Positions 18,201 to 26,371 of a stretch of DNA of 64,000 nt are shown here, in pieces. Both the position numbers and the translations under genes were made by a program. Origin of the DNA: Dyadobacter jiangsuensis (GTDB taxonomy: Bacteria > Bacteroidota > Bacteroidia > Cytophagales > Spirosomataceae); assembly GCF_003014695.1 (NCBI RefSeq), contig NZ_PYAS01000001.1, forward strand, positions 678,738-742,737, read 5' to 3'. Under the pieces are notes generated by a model. It was not told the origin of the DNA and did no database searches. It saw only the letters and a program-made list of their open reading frames with translations. Positions within the stretch are counted from its first letter, which is position 1; each line of letters begins with the position of its first letter.

Positions 18201-19508
18201 GAAGTGGTATGTGACTGGGAAAAGATGGAAATTGCTGTCTTTAACCTCATTTCCAATGCTTTGAAGTTCACGCCCGAGCAGGGGGCAGTCCATGTAAAAG
18301 TCCTCGACCTCGGCGATCAGATTGAAATTACCGTGAGTGATACCGGCCCGGGGATTCCGGGGGACGCAGGCGAGGATATTTTCAAGGTTTTTCATCAGTA
18401 TGCCGACCGCCGGGTTACGGCCAAGGGTGGCTTTGGGATTGGTTTGTATCTGTCCAAAACATTTGTAGAGAACCATTTCGGCCAGTTGCGGTACGAATCG
18501 GAGCTGGACGAGGGCACTACCTTTCACGTTTTACTCTGGAAAGCGCATCCTGAGCTCGTTTCTTACGCCCGCGGAAGCGAAACGCGGGGATCGGTGTTGC
18601 TCGAAGAGCTTTCCGAAGGGGTAATGCCGGTGAAAGCGCCTGCATTTCCCGACTGGCAAAGCGAGCTGCTCGATATGAAGGAGCCTTCGACCGAGAGCCA
18701 TACGATGCTGGTGGTCGACGACGACCCGGAAATCAGGCTGTACCTCGGTTCCATTTTCTCGGGAAAGTACAAAATGTTTGATGCTGGAAGCGGGGAGGAG
18801 GGGCTGGAACTCGTTCGGAAGCATTTACCCGATATTGTGATCAGCGATGTGATGATGGGCGGCACTTCCGGCATTGAATTATGCCGCCAGATGAAGCTCG
18901 ATATGGCGTTAAGCCACATCCCGGTAATCCTGCTGACGGCCAGCACCTCGCAGGATGTGCGCCTGAAAGGCATCGAGGGCGGGGCCGACGATTACATCAG
19001 CAAGCCGTTCGATAAGGACATTCTCGTAGCAAGGGTTGCGTCGATTCTCCGTAACCGCAACGATTTGCAAAGGTATTTTTACAATGAAATCACCCTGCAA
19101 ACCAGTGATTTCAAGATTTCAGTCGAGTACAAGGAGTTCCTGACCGAGTGTATCCGCATTGTAGAAAACCACATTACCGATCCTGGTTTTAATGTGAAGG
19201 TACTCGCTGCGGAGATCGGAATGAGCCATTCTACGCTCTACAACCGCATTAAATCGATTTCCGGCCAGTCGGCGACGAGTTTTGTGCGGTTCATACGCCT
19301 GCGCAAGGCGGCTCAGCTGCTCATCACCACCGACATTACGATCAGCGAAACGGCATTCAGCGTCGGCATCAACGATATCCGGTATTTCCGGGAGCATTTC
19401 CAGAAACTGTTCGGCATGAAGCCTTCGGATTATGTGAAAAAATTCAGAAAGCCGTTCCACGAGCGCAGCACGATTGATAAGGACCTTTTCCGGAAAAAGT
19501 CCGTGTAA
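15255..19508 (+). CDS. Hybrid two-component system sensor/regulator (HTCS), propeller type
   Basis: The 1417-residue protein contains all parts of a phosphorelay in one chain. A signal/anchor (about 10-30) is followed by two-component propeller repeats (DKDGLMWFATGDGVSRFDG, QYGNLWIGTYGGGLNYL and others, about 45-690) and a Y_Y_Y domain (about 740-800). A membrane helix (WWAYLLYILTIGLVLYYYQQ, about 811-832) leads to HisKA with H868 in NVSHEFRTPLTLI, an HATPase with DTGPGIP, a receiver with D1198 in VISDVMMGG, and an AraC-type HTH (VRFIRLRKAAQLL). A start at 15255 or at MKRIFSN (15282) is possible. The periplasmic propellers bind an oligosaccharide and the AraC part activates the adjacent SusCD genes; this follows known HTCS behaviour. 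It is upstream of, and co-directional with, SusC. Confidence 0.95.
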   Translation: MSEKRVMRVMKRIFSNLLTLCLCCATLAGYAVDNAAGRVLRYSIREGLSFGVVNSIAQDKDGLMWFATGDGVSRFDGTAFKNFKYDRNDPHSLPGNYVKSIVRDKNGTIWVSSRDGIAEFVPASQHFNRYKPFQNKSGVGNDVSDISQGQGDRLWLALNGSGFASFNTKTHQFTPHNQQTLPGLFTNAILNVFEDSQGMLWLGSRDSGIEVWKYDATGKLVKAGMDTGNVPESRINAIYEDHLRNVWIASSRGLILFKRAENRFYDLHINTFHHSDIYLSLIEDRQQNLLIGVQDGGVYRLALSQMAVRPPDALVFEQVRDKDNKGITQRSVQSLYIDKDRNVWLGTYGEGTYLISAIPEKFRKFEQKTIDSRAESYLRYYGMCADKDGNLWIGTDGDGIYKTTASGEALKHYAPSAQPGRLPDGAVIAAHRDRQDRLWFGTYSKGLVRYDPATDGFKRYAADPSDPHSLGKNDVRVIYQDRRRNIWVGTNGGGLSLLDERTGKFRNFIPSNSSINANDVRAITEDQYGNLWIGTYGGGLNYLNTRTMQFVPWFNAAGKEPYLSNRIVFSLYMDSLDRLWIGSEGNGLLLFDTRAKKVRFFDEKRGLASNVINAIQPESQDKIWISTNKGLSRIDAKTGSIENFDTSHGLQGGQFNPGSALLNAESGLMSFGGTEGWNLFDPKQVRASRYQPKVMISGIRIFGKDKENEVISLFEYLGKQRRFSIKPDQPVFSIDYTALNYAYPELTRYAYMLEGLDKDWNYVENERSATYRYLPSGNYEFKVKVANQDGIWFEDHASLPIRVMPPWYQSWWAYLLYILTIGLVLYYYQQYKLGQEKMKYEVQLAHMETRQQMELNEKKLSFFTNVSHEFRTPLTLIINPIREMMQGANETLAASGGTVGTTAPSVSSATTTNMHIIYRNAKRLLSLVDQLLLFRKADQQTDQLKPAAHNFQQLVTEVFQCFLHQAEQKHIHYELTLPETELEVVCDWEKMEIAVFNLISNALKFTPEQGAVHVKVLDLGDQIEITVSDTGPGIPGDAGEDIFKVFHQYADRRVTAKGGFGIGLYLSKTFVENHFGQLRYESELDEGTTFHVLLWKAHPELVSYARGSETRGSVLLEELSEGVMPVKAPAFPDWQSELLDMKEPSTESHTMLVVDDDPEIRLYLGSIFSGKYKMFDAGSGEEGLELVRKHLPDIVISDVMMGGTSGIELCRQMKLDMALSHIPVILLTASTSQDVRLKGIEGGADDYISKPFDKDILVARVASILRNRNDLQRYFYNEITLQTSDFKISVEYKEFLTECIRIVENHITDPGFNVKVLAAEIGMSHSTLYNRIKSISGQSATSFVRFIRLRKAAQLLITTDITISETAFSVGINDIRYFREHFQKLFGMKPSDYVKKFRKPFHERSTIDKDLFRKKSV

Positions 19509-19541
19509 GCGGCCGGTTTATTGGAGTATCCCCAGCTTTTC

Positions 19542-19575
19542 ATGCCTGATTCCAACAGAATCGGGCATTTTTTGT
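19542..19575 (+). terminator. Rho-independent terminator after HTCS
   Basis: ATGCCTGATTC, loop CAACA, then GAATCGGGCAT followed by TTTTT. The arms pair over 11 bases with one G-U wobble. It separates the sensor gene from the SusC transcript. Confidence 0.8.
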
Positions 19576-19632
19576 GAATTCACCCCCTCTTTAATGCGAA
19601 AATGTCCCCCTATGGCCGGGTTGAAATAGTCC

Positions 19633-19640
19633 TACTTTTG
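19633..19640 (+). promoter_or_regulatory. Candidate -7 element TACTTTTG for SusC operon
   Basis: TACTTTTG matches the Bacteroidota TAnnTTTG -7 consensus and lies 117 bp before the SusC start, downstream of the terminator. The usual TTTG at -33 is not present, as expected for an activator-dependent (HTCS) promoter. A purine/pyrimidine-balanced leader of about 105 bases follows. Confidence 0.45.
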
Positions 19641-19756
19641 ATTGATCAATTTATAAAAGCGGCGAGCGGCAGCTCCGGTTTATGACTAAATCAAGATGAG
19701 CGCCCCTGCTGCTTCTGTGAATTGATCGGCTCCAATTATTCAACTTTTACAGCTGT

Positions 19757-22700
19757 ATGAAAAAAACTTTTTACAGAGGTGACGGGCCAGCGTTTCGAAT
19801 GGCCCCACGTGTAGACATCCGCGCCGCCTTCCAGGTGACGTGTTTTTTGCTGCTCTTCGCCTTAACCTCCCTTTCAGCGTTTGCGCAGGGCACTTTTAAC
19901 GTGAAAGGCACGGTCACTTCCGAAACGGGCGAAGGCCTGCCCGGTGCGAGCGTGATCCTGAAAGGCACTTCCACCGGTACTACTACCGACGTGGACGGCA
20001 AGTATTCGCTCAATCTGCCGGACGGCAACGGTACGCTGGTGTTTACGTACATCGGTTATCTGAACCAGGAAATCGTGGTAGGTAGCCGTTCCCAGCTGGA
20101 CGTGAAACTCGCGCCAAACGATAAAACCCTGGACGAGATCGTGGTGGTGGGTTATGGTACACAGAAAAAAGCCACATTGACGGGCTCGGTATCAGAAGTG
20201 AAAGGGGCGGACATTGTGAAAAGCCCGCAGCCTAACCTTTCCAACTCCCTCGCGGGCCGTTTTTCGGGCTTCGTAGCCAACAACCGTGGCGGTGAGCCGG
20301 GTTATGACGGTTCGAGTTACACCGTGCGCGGTTTTGCGACGACGGGTAATAACGACGTACTCATTGTTGTGGACGGTATCCCTGGACAGGTGGGAGGGCT
20401 CGACCGCCTCGATCCCAATGATATCGAGAGCATTTCGATCCTGAAAGACGCTTCGGCGGCAGTTTACGGAAGCCGCGCGGCTAACGGGGTAATCCTTGTT
20501 ACGACCAAACGCGGTACCACAGGTAAGCCGGTCATTTCTTACAGCTTCAACCAGGGCTTTTCGTCGGCTACACGCCTGCCCAAGCTCGCTGATTCGCCTA
20601 CGTATGCGACGATCATGAACGAGATCGATTACTATAACAACCCGTCGGGCGGGATGAACCAGCATTATTCGGCGGATGAAATCGAGAAGTTCCGCAACGG
20701 TTCCGATCCTTTGAACTACCCGAATACCGACTGGCAGAAGGAAGCGCTCAAAAACTTCGCATTGCAGAACCAGCATAATCTGGCGATCAACGGTGGTACG
20801 GACAACGTGAAGTACTATGTGTCGCTGGGGACGATTTACCAGGATGGTTTGTACAAAAATGGTGCGACTAAATACAAGCAGTACAATTTCCGTTCGAACA
20901 TCGACGCCAACGTAACCAAGGATTTCAAAGTAAGTCTCGGGCTTTCAGGCCGTCAGGAAAACCGCGCATTCCCGATTTCTTCGGCAGGAAACACCTTCCG
21001 CTCGATTTACCGGGCTTATCCGACGGTGATCGCGCAATATCCCAACGGCTATTACTCGACCGGCGTTGAGAACCAGAACCCCGTAGTGCTGGGAACCAAT
21101 ATGGGCGGTACCGTGAGTAACCCGACTTCCATTTTCAACGGTATCCTGCGTGCGAGCTACAACCTGCCGTTTGTGGACGGCCTTTCGGTAGATGGTTTTT
21201 ATTCGGTGGATAAATCGTTCAACTTCTCGAAGTCGTTCAGCACGCCTTACACGCTTTACAACTACAACAAGACCACCGGCGCTTACACGGGCGTTGTTAC
21301 CGGCGGCTCGGCAGGTGCGGCTTCGATTGACCAGTCGCAGCTCAATATCACCAACATCACCCAAAACCTTCGTTTGAACTACCTCAAAACGCTTGGTAAA
21401 CACAATATCAATGCATTTGTGGCCTACGAGCAGAACAAGCGCAACGAGGCCAAATTCGGTGCGACGCGGATCAATTTCCCGACTTCTTCCACACCTGAAC
21501 TGTCGCAAGGCGGTGCGGCCGCAACCGACAAGAACAACTCGGGTAGCAGCTACAACTTCACCCGCCGCAGCTACATCGGTCGTTTGGCATATAACTACAA
21601 TGAGAAATACCTGGCCGAGGTGCAGGCGCGTGTGGACGGTTCGTCGGTTTTCCCGAAAGGCAAGCAATATGGTTTCTTCCCATCGGTTTCGGCCGGTTAC
21701 CGCATTTCGGAAGAAGATTGGTTCAAAAACAGCGTCAATTTCATCGACGACCTGAAATTCCGTGCTTCCTACGGAACATTGGGTAACGACAACGTGGGCC
21801 AGTTCCAGTTTTACAACAACTACTCGTTCGTGAACCAGTATGTGCTGGGCAGCAATGTGATATCGTCGGGTATCGATCTTACCAAGCTCGCCAACCCGAA
21901 TATTACCTGGGAAACTTCCAAGAAATTGGATATTGGTTTGAATGCGGTGTTCCTGAAAAACTTCAATATCGAGGTGATCTATTTCAATCAGAAAAGATCG
22001 GATATCCTCGCGGCGAGAAATGCCTCTATCCCCAATACTTCGGGTATCGTAAACCCTTACAAAACCAACGACAATACGCCGCTGGTACCGGACGAGAACC
22101 TTGGAAAAGTGAACAACACCGGGGTGGAAGCGACATTGGGCTACAACCACAACGGCAAGTTCCGCTACAACATTTCAGGAAACATTACCTATGCTAAAAG
22201 CAAGGTGATTTTCATCGACGAAGCGCCGGGCGCATTGGATTACCAGCGTCAGACGGGCGGGCCGCTTTATACCAACCTGCTGTACAATACCCTCGGGATT
22301 TTCCGTTCGCAGGCCGACCTCGATGCGTACCCGCACGTACAAGGTGCGCAGCCGGGCGACCTGATCCTCGAAGATTACAACAAAGACGGCAAGATCACCG
22401 CCGACGACCAGGTGCGCAGCAAATACGGCAACGTGCCTTTGCTGACCTACGGTTTGACGTTCAACGCAGGTTACGATGCATTCGACCTGGCAGTGGTATT
22501 CTCCGGACAGGGCATGGTGAGCCAGTATGTATTGCCTGAATCGGGCCAGGTTGGAAACTTTTACAGCAGCTGGGCCGACAACCGTTGGAGCCCAAGCAAT
22601 CCTGACGGCTCCTACCCGCGCGTGGACACCCGTGCTTCGTCATCGATCAACGGTGGTTTGTATGCCAATAATTTCTGGCTGAACAATTCGTCGTTCGTCC

Positions 22701-22906
22701 GCTTGAAAAACGTGGAACTGGGCTACACACTGCCTAAGGACGCTTTGACAAGGCTGAAAATTTCCTCGCTGCGTGTTTATGCGAGCGCATTCAACCTGTT
22801 TACGATCACCGGCGTGAAAGATTACGATCCGGAAGGTAACAACCCAAGCGGCCAGTTCTATCCGCAACAGCGCATCCTGAACCTGGGCCTCAACATCAAA
22901 TTTTAA
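19757..22906 (+). CDS. SusC/RagA family TonB-linked outer-membrane protein
   Basis: The 1049-residue protein has a long N-terminus before its hydrophobic export segment (FQVTCFLLLFALTSLSAFAQ). A carboxypeptidase-like regulatory domain follows (GTVTSETGEGLPGASVILKG, about 50-130), then the SusC plug with the signature DEIVVVGYGTQKKATLTGSV and VRGFATTGNNDVLIVVDG. The 22-strand barrel ends in a typical aromatic-terminated strand (RILNLGLNIKF). It forms the TonB-driven outer-membrane pore that imports oligosaccharides under the SusD lid encoded next; the two genes overlap at TAATG. Regulation is likely by the HTCS upstream. Specificity cannot be read from the sequence; the neighbouring GH30 enzyme hints at a beta-linked glucan or galactan. 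Confidence 0.95.
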   Translation: MKKTFYRGDGPAFRMAPRVDIRAAFQVTCFLLLFALTSLSAFAQGTFNVKGTVTSETGEGLPGASVILKGTSTGTTTDVDGKYSLNLPDGNGTLVFTYIGYLNQEIVVGSRSQLDVKLAPNDKTLDEIVVVGYGTQKKATLTGSVSEVKGADIVKSPQPNLSNSLAGRFSGFVANNRGGEPGYDGSSYTVRGFATTGNNDVLIVVDGIPGQVGGLDRLDPNDIESISILKDASAAVYGSRAANGVILVTTKRGTTGKPVISYSFNQGFSSATRLPKLADSPTYATIMNEIDYYNNPSGGMNQHYSADEIEKFRNGSDPLNYPNTDWQKEALKNFALQNQHNLAINGGTDNVKYYVSLGTIYQDGLYKNGATKYKQYNFRSNIDANVTKDFKVSLGLSGRQENRAFPISSAGNTFRSIYRAYPTVIAQYPNGYYSTGVENQNPVVLGTNMGGTVSNPTSIFNGILRASYNLPFVDGLSVDGFYSVDKSFNFSKSFSTPYTLYNYNKTTGAYTGVVTGGSAGAASIDQSQLNITNITQNLRLNYLKTLGKHNINAFVAYEQNKRNEAKFGATRINFPTSSTPELSQGGAAATDKNNSGSSYNFTRRSYIGRLAYNYNEKYLAEVQARVDGSSVFPKGKQYGFFPSVSAGYRISEEDWFKNSVNFIDDLKFRASYGTLGNDNVGQFQFYNNYSFVNQYVLGSNVISSGIDLTKLANPNITWETSKKLDIGLNAVFLKNFNIEVIYFNQKRSDILAARNASIPNTSGIVNPYKTNDNTPLVPDENLGKVNNTGVEATLGYNHNGKFRYNISGNITYAKSKVIFIDEAPGALDYQRQTGGPLYTNLLYNTLGIFRSQADLDAYPHVQGAQPGDLILEDYNKDGKITADDQVRSKYGNVPLLTYGLTFNAGYDAFDLAVVFSGQGMVSQYVLPESGQVGNFYSSWADNRWSPSNPDGSYPRVDTRASSSINGGLYANNFWLNNSSFVRLKNVELGYTLPKDALTRLKISSLRVYASAFNLFTITGVKDYDPEGNNPSGQFYPQQRILNLGLNIKF

Positions 22907-24603
22907 TGGAAATCATGATTAACATGAAAATAAAGAGCTTCACATTACCAGCCCTGGCCGCGGCGATGATGCTTTCGCTGTCTGCGTGCGACCAGAATTT
23001 CCTGGACGTCGTGCCCACCGACCGTGTGTCCGATGCCTCCATTCTCTCCGATTCCGTGCTTTTTGAAGCGTACGTTACCAACCGCTACATGGGTGTTCGC
23101 CTGACCGACAAGGAAGCGGAAGGAACATTGCCCGGCTTTGGCCGCGGGTTCGAATACGCGATGTGGTCGTCGGTTACGGATGAATCCATTTACAATAACG
23201 ACGACAATACCTGGCTGATCCAGCGGGGACAAATCGCGCCGGAGAATACCGGTATCGCCGGTACTTTCTGGGGCCGCAGCTACCGGAGCATTCGTGAAAT
23301 CAATTACGCTCTGGCGAATATCGAGGCCGTGCCGATGAGCGCCGGTCGACGCAACCGGTTGAAAGGCGAACTGCAGTTCATCCGCGCGTTCCGCTACCAC
23401 GATTTGCTGCGTAACTATGGTAAAGTGGTGCTGTTGGGCGATAAAGTTTATGAAGTAAGCGACGACCTCACAAGCCCCGAGCTTTTCCAGCGGGCGGAGA
23501 TCAAAGCCGGGCTGGACTACGCCATCGCTCAGCTTGACGAAGCGGCCGCATTGCTGCCTGCATCGAACGACAATAATACCTGGAAGCTGGGCCGTGCTAC
23601 CAAAGGCGCCGCGTTGGCGTTGAAGGCACGTCTGGCGCTTTACGCTGCCAGCCCGCTTTACAATGCCGGTACCTGGCAACAGGCAGCCGCAGCAGCGAAA
23701 GCGGTGATGGATTTGAACAAATACAGCCTCTACACGGGCGGTTACGGCAATCTTTTCACGACTACCGACAACCAGGAGATCATTTTCGGTCGCTTGTACG
23801 CGGTGGGCGCACGCCACGTTTGTCTTGAAATCTCCAATGGCCCGAACGGCTACAATGCATGGGGCGGCAACGTGCCGACGCAGAACCTCGTGGACGACTA
23901 CGAAATGATGGACGGTACGCGCATTGGCGACGCGAACACCAGCTTTGACGCGAAAAATCCATACAAAAACCGCGACCCGCGTTTTTATGCTACCATTTTG
24001 TACAATGGGGCGCCCTACCGCGGCAGCACCGTGGAGACGTTCACGCCGGGCGGGAAGGACAGCAAAGACGGCCCTTCCAACTGGAATACCTCCAAGACCG
24101 GTTATTACCTGAAAAAATTCATGAATGATAACCTGCCGATCGATAACCCGTGGGATGTGGCGGGTACTCAAACCTGGATTTACTTCCGCTACGCCGAGAT
24201 ATTGCTGAACTACGCCGAGGCACAAAACGAAGCTTCCGGCCCGGACGCGACCGTGTATGCGGCTGTGAATGCGATCCGCCAGCGCACGGGCGTAGGGATG
24301 CCTGCGTTGCCTGCGGGCCTCACACAGGCGCAGATGCGCGAACGTATCCGTAATGAGCGCCGCGTCGAGCTGGCATTCGAGGAGCACCGCTTCTACGATG
24401 TGCGCCGCTGGAAAATTGCAGGCACTGTCGAAAATACACCTGCCTATGGCGTGGAAGTAGGCAAGAGCGGCAGCACGTTTACCTATACCCGTAAGGAAGC
24501 GCTTACCGGCCGTGCATTTGCAGATAAGCAATACTGGCTGCCGATCCCGCGTACCGAGATCCAGGCTTCGAACAACCAGCTCGAACAAAATCCTGGTTAT
24601 TAA
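22906..24603 (+). CDS. SusD/RagB family outer-membrane lipoprotein
   Basis: The 565-residue glycan-binding lid protein begins at an ATG sharing its A with the SusC stop (TAATG); in-frame ATGs at 22915 and 22924 are alternatives, and the last gives the cleanest signal peptide. The lipobox is LSLSAC, with the cysteine about 27 residues in. SusD features are the tetratricopeptide-like helices (AEGTLPGFGRGFEYAMW, INYALANIEAVP, GELQFIRAFRYHDLLRNYG) and the C-terminal ERRVELAFEEHRFYDVRRW, followed by YWLPIPRTEIQASNNQLEQNPGY. It acts on the cell surface with SusC. Translational coupling keeps the two in stoichiometry. A terminator-like hairpin follows immediately. Confidence 0.95.
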   Translation: MEIMINMKIKSFTLPALAAAMMLSLSACDQNFLDVVPTDRVSDASILSDSVLFEAYVTNRYMGVRLTDKEAEGTLPGFGRGFEYAMWSSVTDESIYNNDDNTWLIQRGQIAPENTGIAGTFWGRSYRSIREINYALANIEAVPMSAGRRNRLKGELQFIRAFRYHDLLRNYGKVVLLGDKVYEVSDDLTSPELFQRAEIKAGLDYAIAQLDEAAALLPASNDNNTWKLGRATKGAALALKARLALYAASPLYNAGTWQQAAAAAKAVMDLNKYSLYTGGYGNLFTTTDNQEIIFGRLYAVGARHVCLEISNGPNGYNAWGGNVPTQNLVDDYEMMDGTRIGDANTSFDAKNPYKNRDPRFYATILYNGAPYRGSTVETFTPGGKDSKDGPSNWNTSKTGYYLKKFMNDNLPIDNPWDVAGTQTWIYFRYAEILLNYAEAQNEASGPDATVYAAVNAIRQRTGVGMPALPAGLTQAQMRERIRNERRVELAFEEHRFYDVRRWKIAGTVENTPAYGVEVGKSGSTFTYTRKEALTGRAFADKQYWLPIPRTEIQASNNQLEQNPGY

Positions 24604-24614
24604 TGCATTCTTCG

Positions 24615-24648
24615 CTCCCGGTGCCTCAGTCGCCGGGAGTTCTTTTTC
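24615..24648 (+). terminator. Hairpin terminator or attenuator between SusD and GH30
   Basis: CTCCCGG (24615-24621) pairs with CCGGGAG (24633-24639) and is followed by TTCTTTTT. It lies 26 bp before the GH30 start, so the glycosidase probably receives only read-through transcription or has a lower level than SusCD. Confidence 0.75.
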
Positions 24649-24673
24649 TATCCATTCCCTGACAGACCATTTC

Positions 24674-26239
24674 ATGCAAAACTCTCAACACCTGGGAACA
24701 CTGTTCCTTGGGCTCCTCATGGCCACGTCCATGGGCTGCAACGGCGGCGAGCCTGTTACCGAAACTGTCGTCCCGGCTACCGGCCAGACTGTGACGATCC
24801 GCATCGACCCGTCGAAAAAGTATCAGACCATCCGAAATTTCGGCGGTTCCGACGCCTGGGCCTGCCAGTTTGCGGGCAATTGGCCATTAGCGAAGAAAAA
24901 CGGCATCGCCGATCTGCTTTTCAGTACCGATACCCTGGCCGATGGGCATTTGAAGGGCATCGGGCTGTCGCTCTGGCGGTTTAACGCGGGCGGAGGTACC
25001 GCCGAGCAGGGCGATGCCAGCGGTATCCGCGACGAATGGCGGCGTGCGGAATCTTTTTTCGCGGCAGACGGCGGCTATGACTGGAACAAACAAGCCGGGC
25101 AAATGTGGTTTCTGAACGCAGCCAAAGAACGGGGCGTCAAGGAATTCCTGCTTTTCCCGAATACGCCGCCGGTGCAGTTCACGACCAACGGGAAAGGCTT
25201 TGCGACCAACGGCCAGCCGAATCTCGCTTCGCAGCAATTTGATAAGTTCGCGGGTTACCTGGCCGACGTGATCGACGGCGTCCGCAAGAAAACAGGCATT
25301 ACATTCCAGTATGTAAGCCCGGCGAACGAGCCGCAGTGGGATTGGAGCGACGGAGGGCAGGAGGGGACACCTTATTTCAACAACCAGTTGGCAGCCATTA
25401 CCCGCTCGCTGAGCGCCGCGCTGTTGAAGAAAAACCTGTCTACCCAAATCAATATCGCGGAAGCCGGGCAAATCGAGTACCTCTATTCGGAGCATAACCG
25501 TCCGGGGCGCGCGAGCCAGATTTCCGCGTTTTTTGACAAAAACAGTGCCGACTACATTGGTAACCTGTCTAATGTGATCCCGGCGATCTCGGGGCACAGC
25601 TATTTTACAAATGCCCCCTATAAAACCGCGGTCGAGAAACGGAAGCAACTCGCCAATGGTGTGGCGGCGGTACCAGGACTTGAATACTGGCAGACCGAAT
25701 ATTGCATTCTTGGCGATAATGAGGGCGAGATAAAGGGAGAAGGGCGCGATCTGGGCATCACATCGGGACTGTTCATTGCAAGGGTGATCCATAGCGACCT
25801 CGCGATTGCCAATGCGACTTCCTGGCATTGGTGGCTTTCGGTTTCTCCTTATGATTACAAGGATGGTTTGGTTTACATCGATATGAACAAAACCGACGGC
25901 AATTTCCAGTCGTCCAAGATGCTCTGGGCGCTCGGCAATTTCAGTCGTTTCGTACGCCCCGGCGCGAGGCGTGTGGAGGCTTCCAGCAGCCTTGGTACCG
26001 ACGGCTTACTGGTTTCTTCCTATCAAAATACCAATAATGAGCTGGTAACGGTGATCGTAAACAGCGATAGCGAGGAGCGGGAAGTTCAGCTTTCAATCGG
26101 GTCGGGGTTGAAGCCGGGCGCGGCAAAAGCCTATGAAACTTCCGCGCAGAGTGATTTGGAGCCTGTGAAGTTCAGCGGCTCGGAAGGGAAGTTTTTGGTA
26201 AAAGGCCGCAGCATTGTAACGGTGGTTAACAAGATGTAA
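24674..26239 (+). CDS. Glycoside hydrolase family 30-type lipoprotein
   Basis: The 521-residue protein starts at ATG 24674 (MQNSQHLGTLFLGLLM) with a lipoprotein signal ending MATSMGC, so it is anchored to a membrane, probably on the surface. The catalytic (beta/alpha)8 barrel shows GH30 features: NFGGSDAWACQF, GLSLWRFNAGGGT, the acid/base glutamate in SPANEPQWDW, and a nucleophile candidate in YWQTEYCIL. A C-terminal beta domain (VEASSSLGTDGLLVSSYQN, ELVTVIVNSDSEEREVQLSI) is the family side domain. Characterised relatives act on beta-1,6-galactan, beta-1,6-glucan or xylan; this one resembles the galactanase/glucanase branch more than the xylanases, but that is a judgement by eye. It is the only obvious backbone-cleaving enzyme of PUL1. 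Confidence 0.87.
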   Translation: MQNSQHLGTLFLGLLMATSMGCNGGEPVTETVVPATGQTVTIRIDPSKKYQTIRNFGGSDAWACQFAGNWPLAKKNGIADLLFSTDTLADGHLKGIGLSLWRFNAGGGTAEQGDASGIRDEWRRAESFFAADGGYDWNKQAGQMWFLNAAKERGVKEFLLFPNTPPVQFTTNGKGFATNGQPNLASQQFDKFAGYLADVIDGVRKKTGITFQYVSPANEPQWDWSDGGQEGTPYFNNQLAAITRSLSAALLKKNLSTQINIAEAGQIEYLYSEHNRPGRASQISAFFDKNSADYIGNLSNVIPAISGHSYFTNAPYKTAVEKRKQLANGVAAVPGLEYWQTEYCILGDNEGEIKGEGRDLGITSGLFIARVIHSDLAIANATSWHWWLSVSPYDYKDGLVYIDMNKTDGNFQSSKMLWALGNFSRFVRPGARRVEASSSLGTDGLLVSSYQNTNNELVTVIVNSDSEEREVQLSIGSGLKPGAAKAYETSAQSDLEPVKFSGSEGKFLVKGRSIVTVVNKM

Positions 26240-26260
26240 TCCAGCAGCATTACGTAACGG

Positions 26261-26292
26261 GCGGGTTGGTTCATTGAGCCAACCCGCTTTCT
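26261..26292 (+). terminator. Rho-independent terminator after GH30
   Basis: GCGGGTTGG (26261-26269) and CCAACCCGC (26279-26287) form a nine-base perfect stem with a short loop, followed by TTTCTTTTAT. It closes PUL1. Confidence 0.85.
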
Positions 26293-26371
26293 TTTATATC
26301 GCTTTTTGTAATGTAATAGTTACAAACTAATTTTGGTGATACTACTCATCCAACTCTATTCAGTTTGTTAC

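Noticed and set aside
20945-22150. 401-codon minus-strand frame opposite SusC
   Set aside because: Same shadow effect; the opposite strand carries conserved SusC barrel sequence.
22945-24675. 576-codon open frame on the minus strand opposite SusD
   Set aside because: It is an antisense shadow in GC-rich coding DNA: the plus strand encodes an unmistakable SusD protein, and the antisense product is Arg/Val/His-rich without any recognisable domain.
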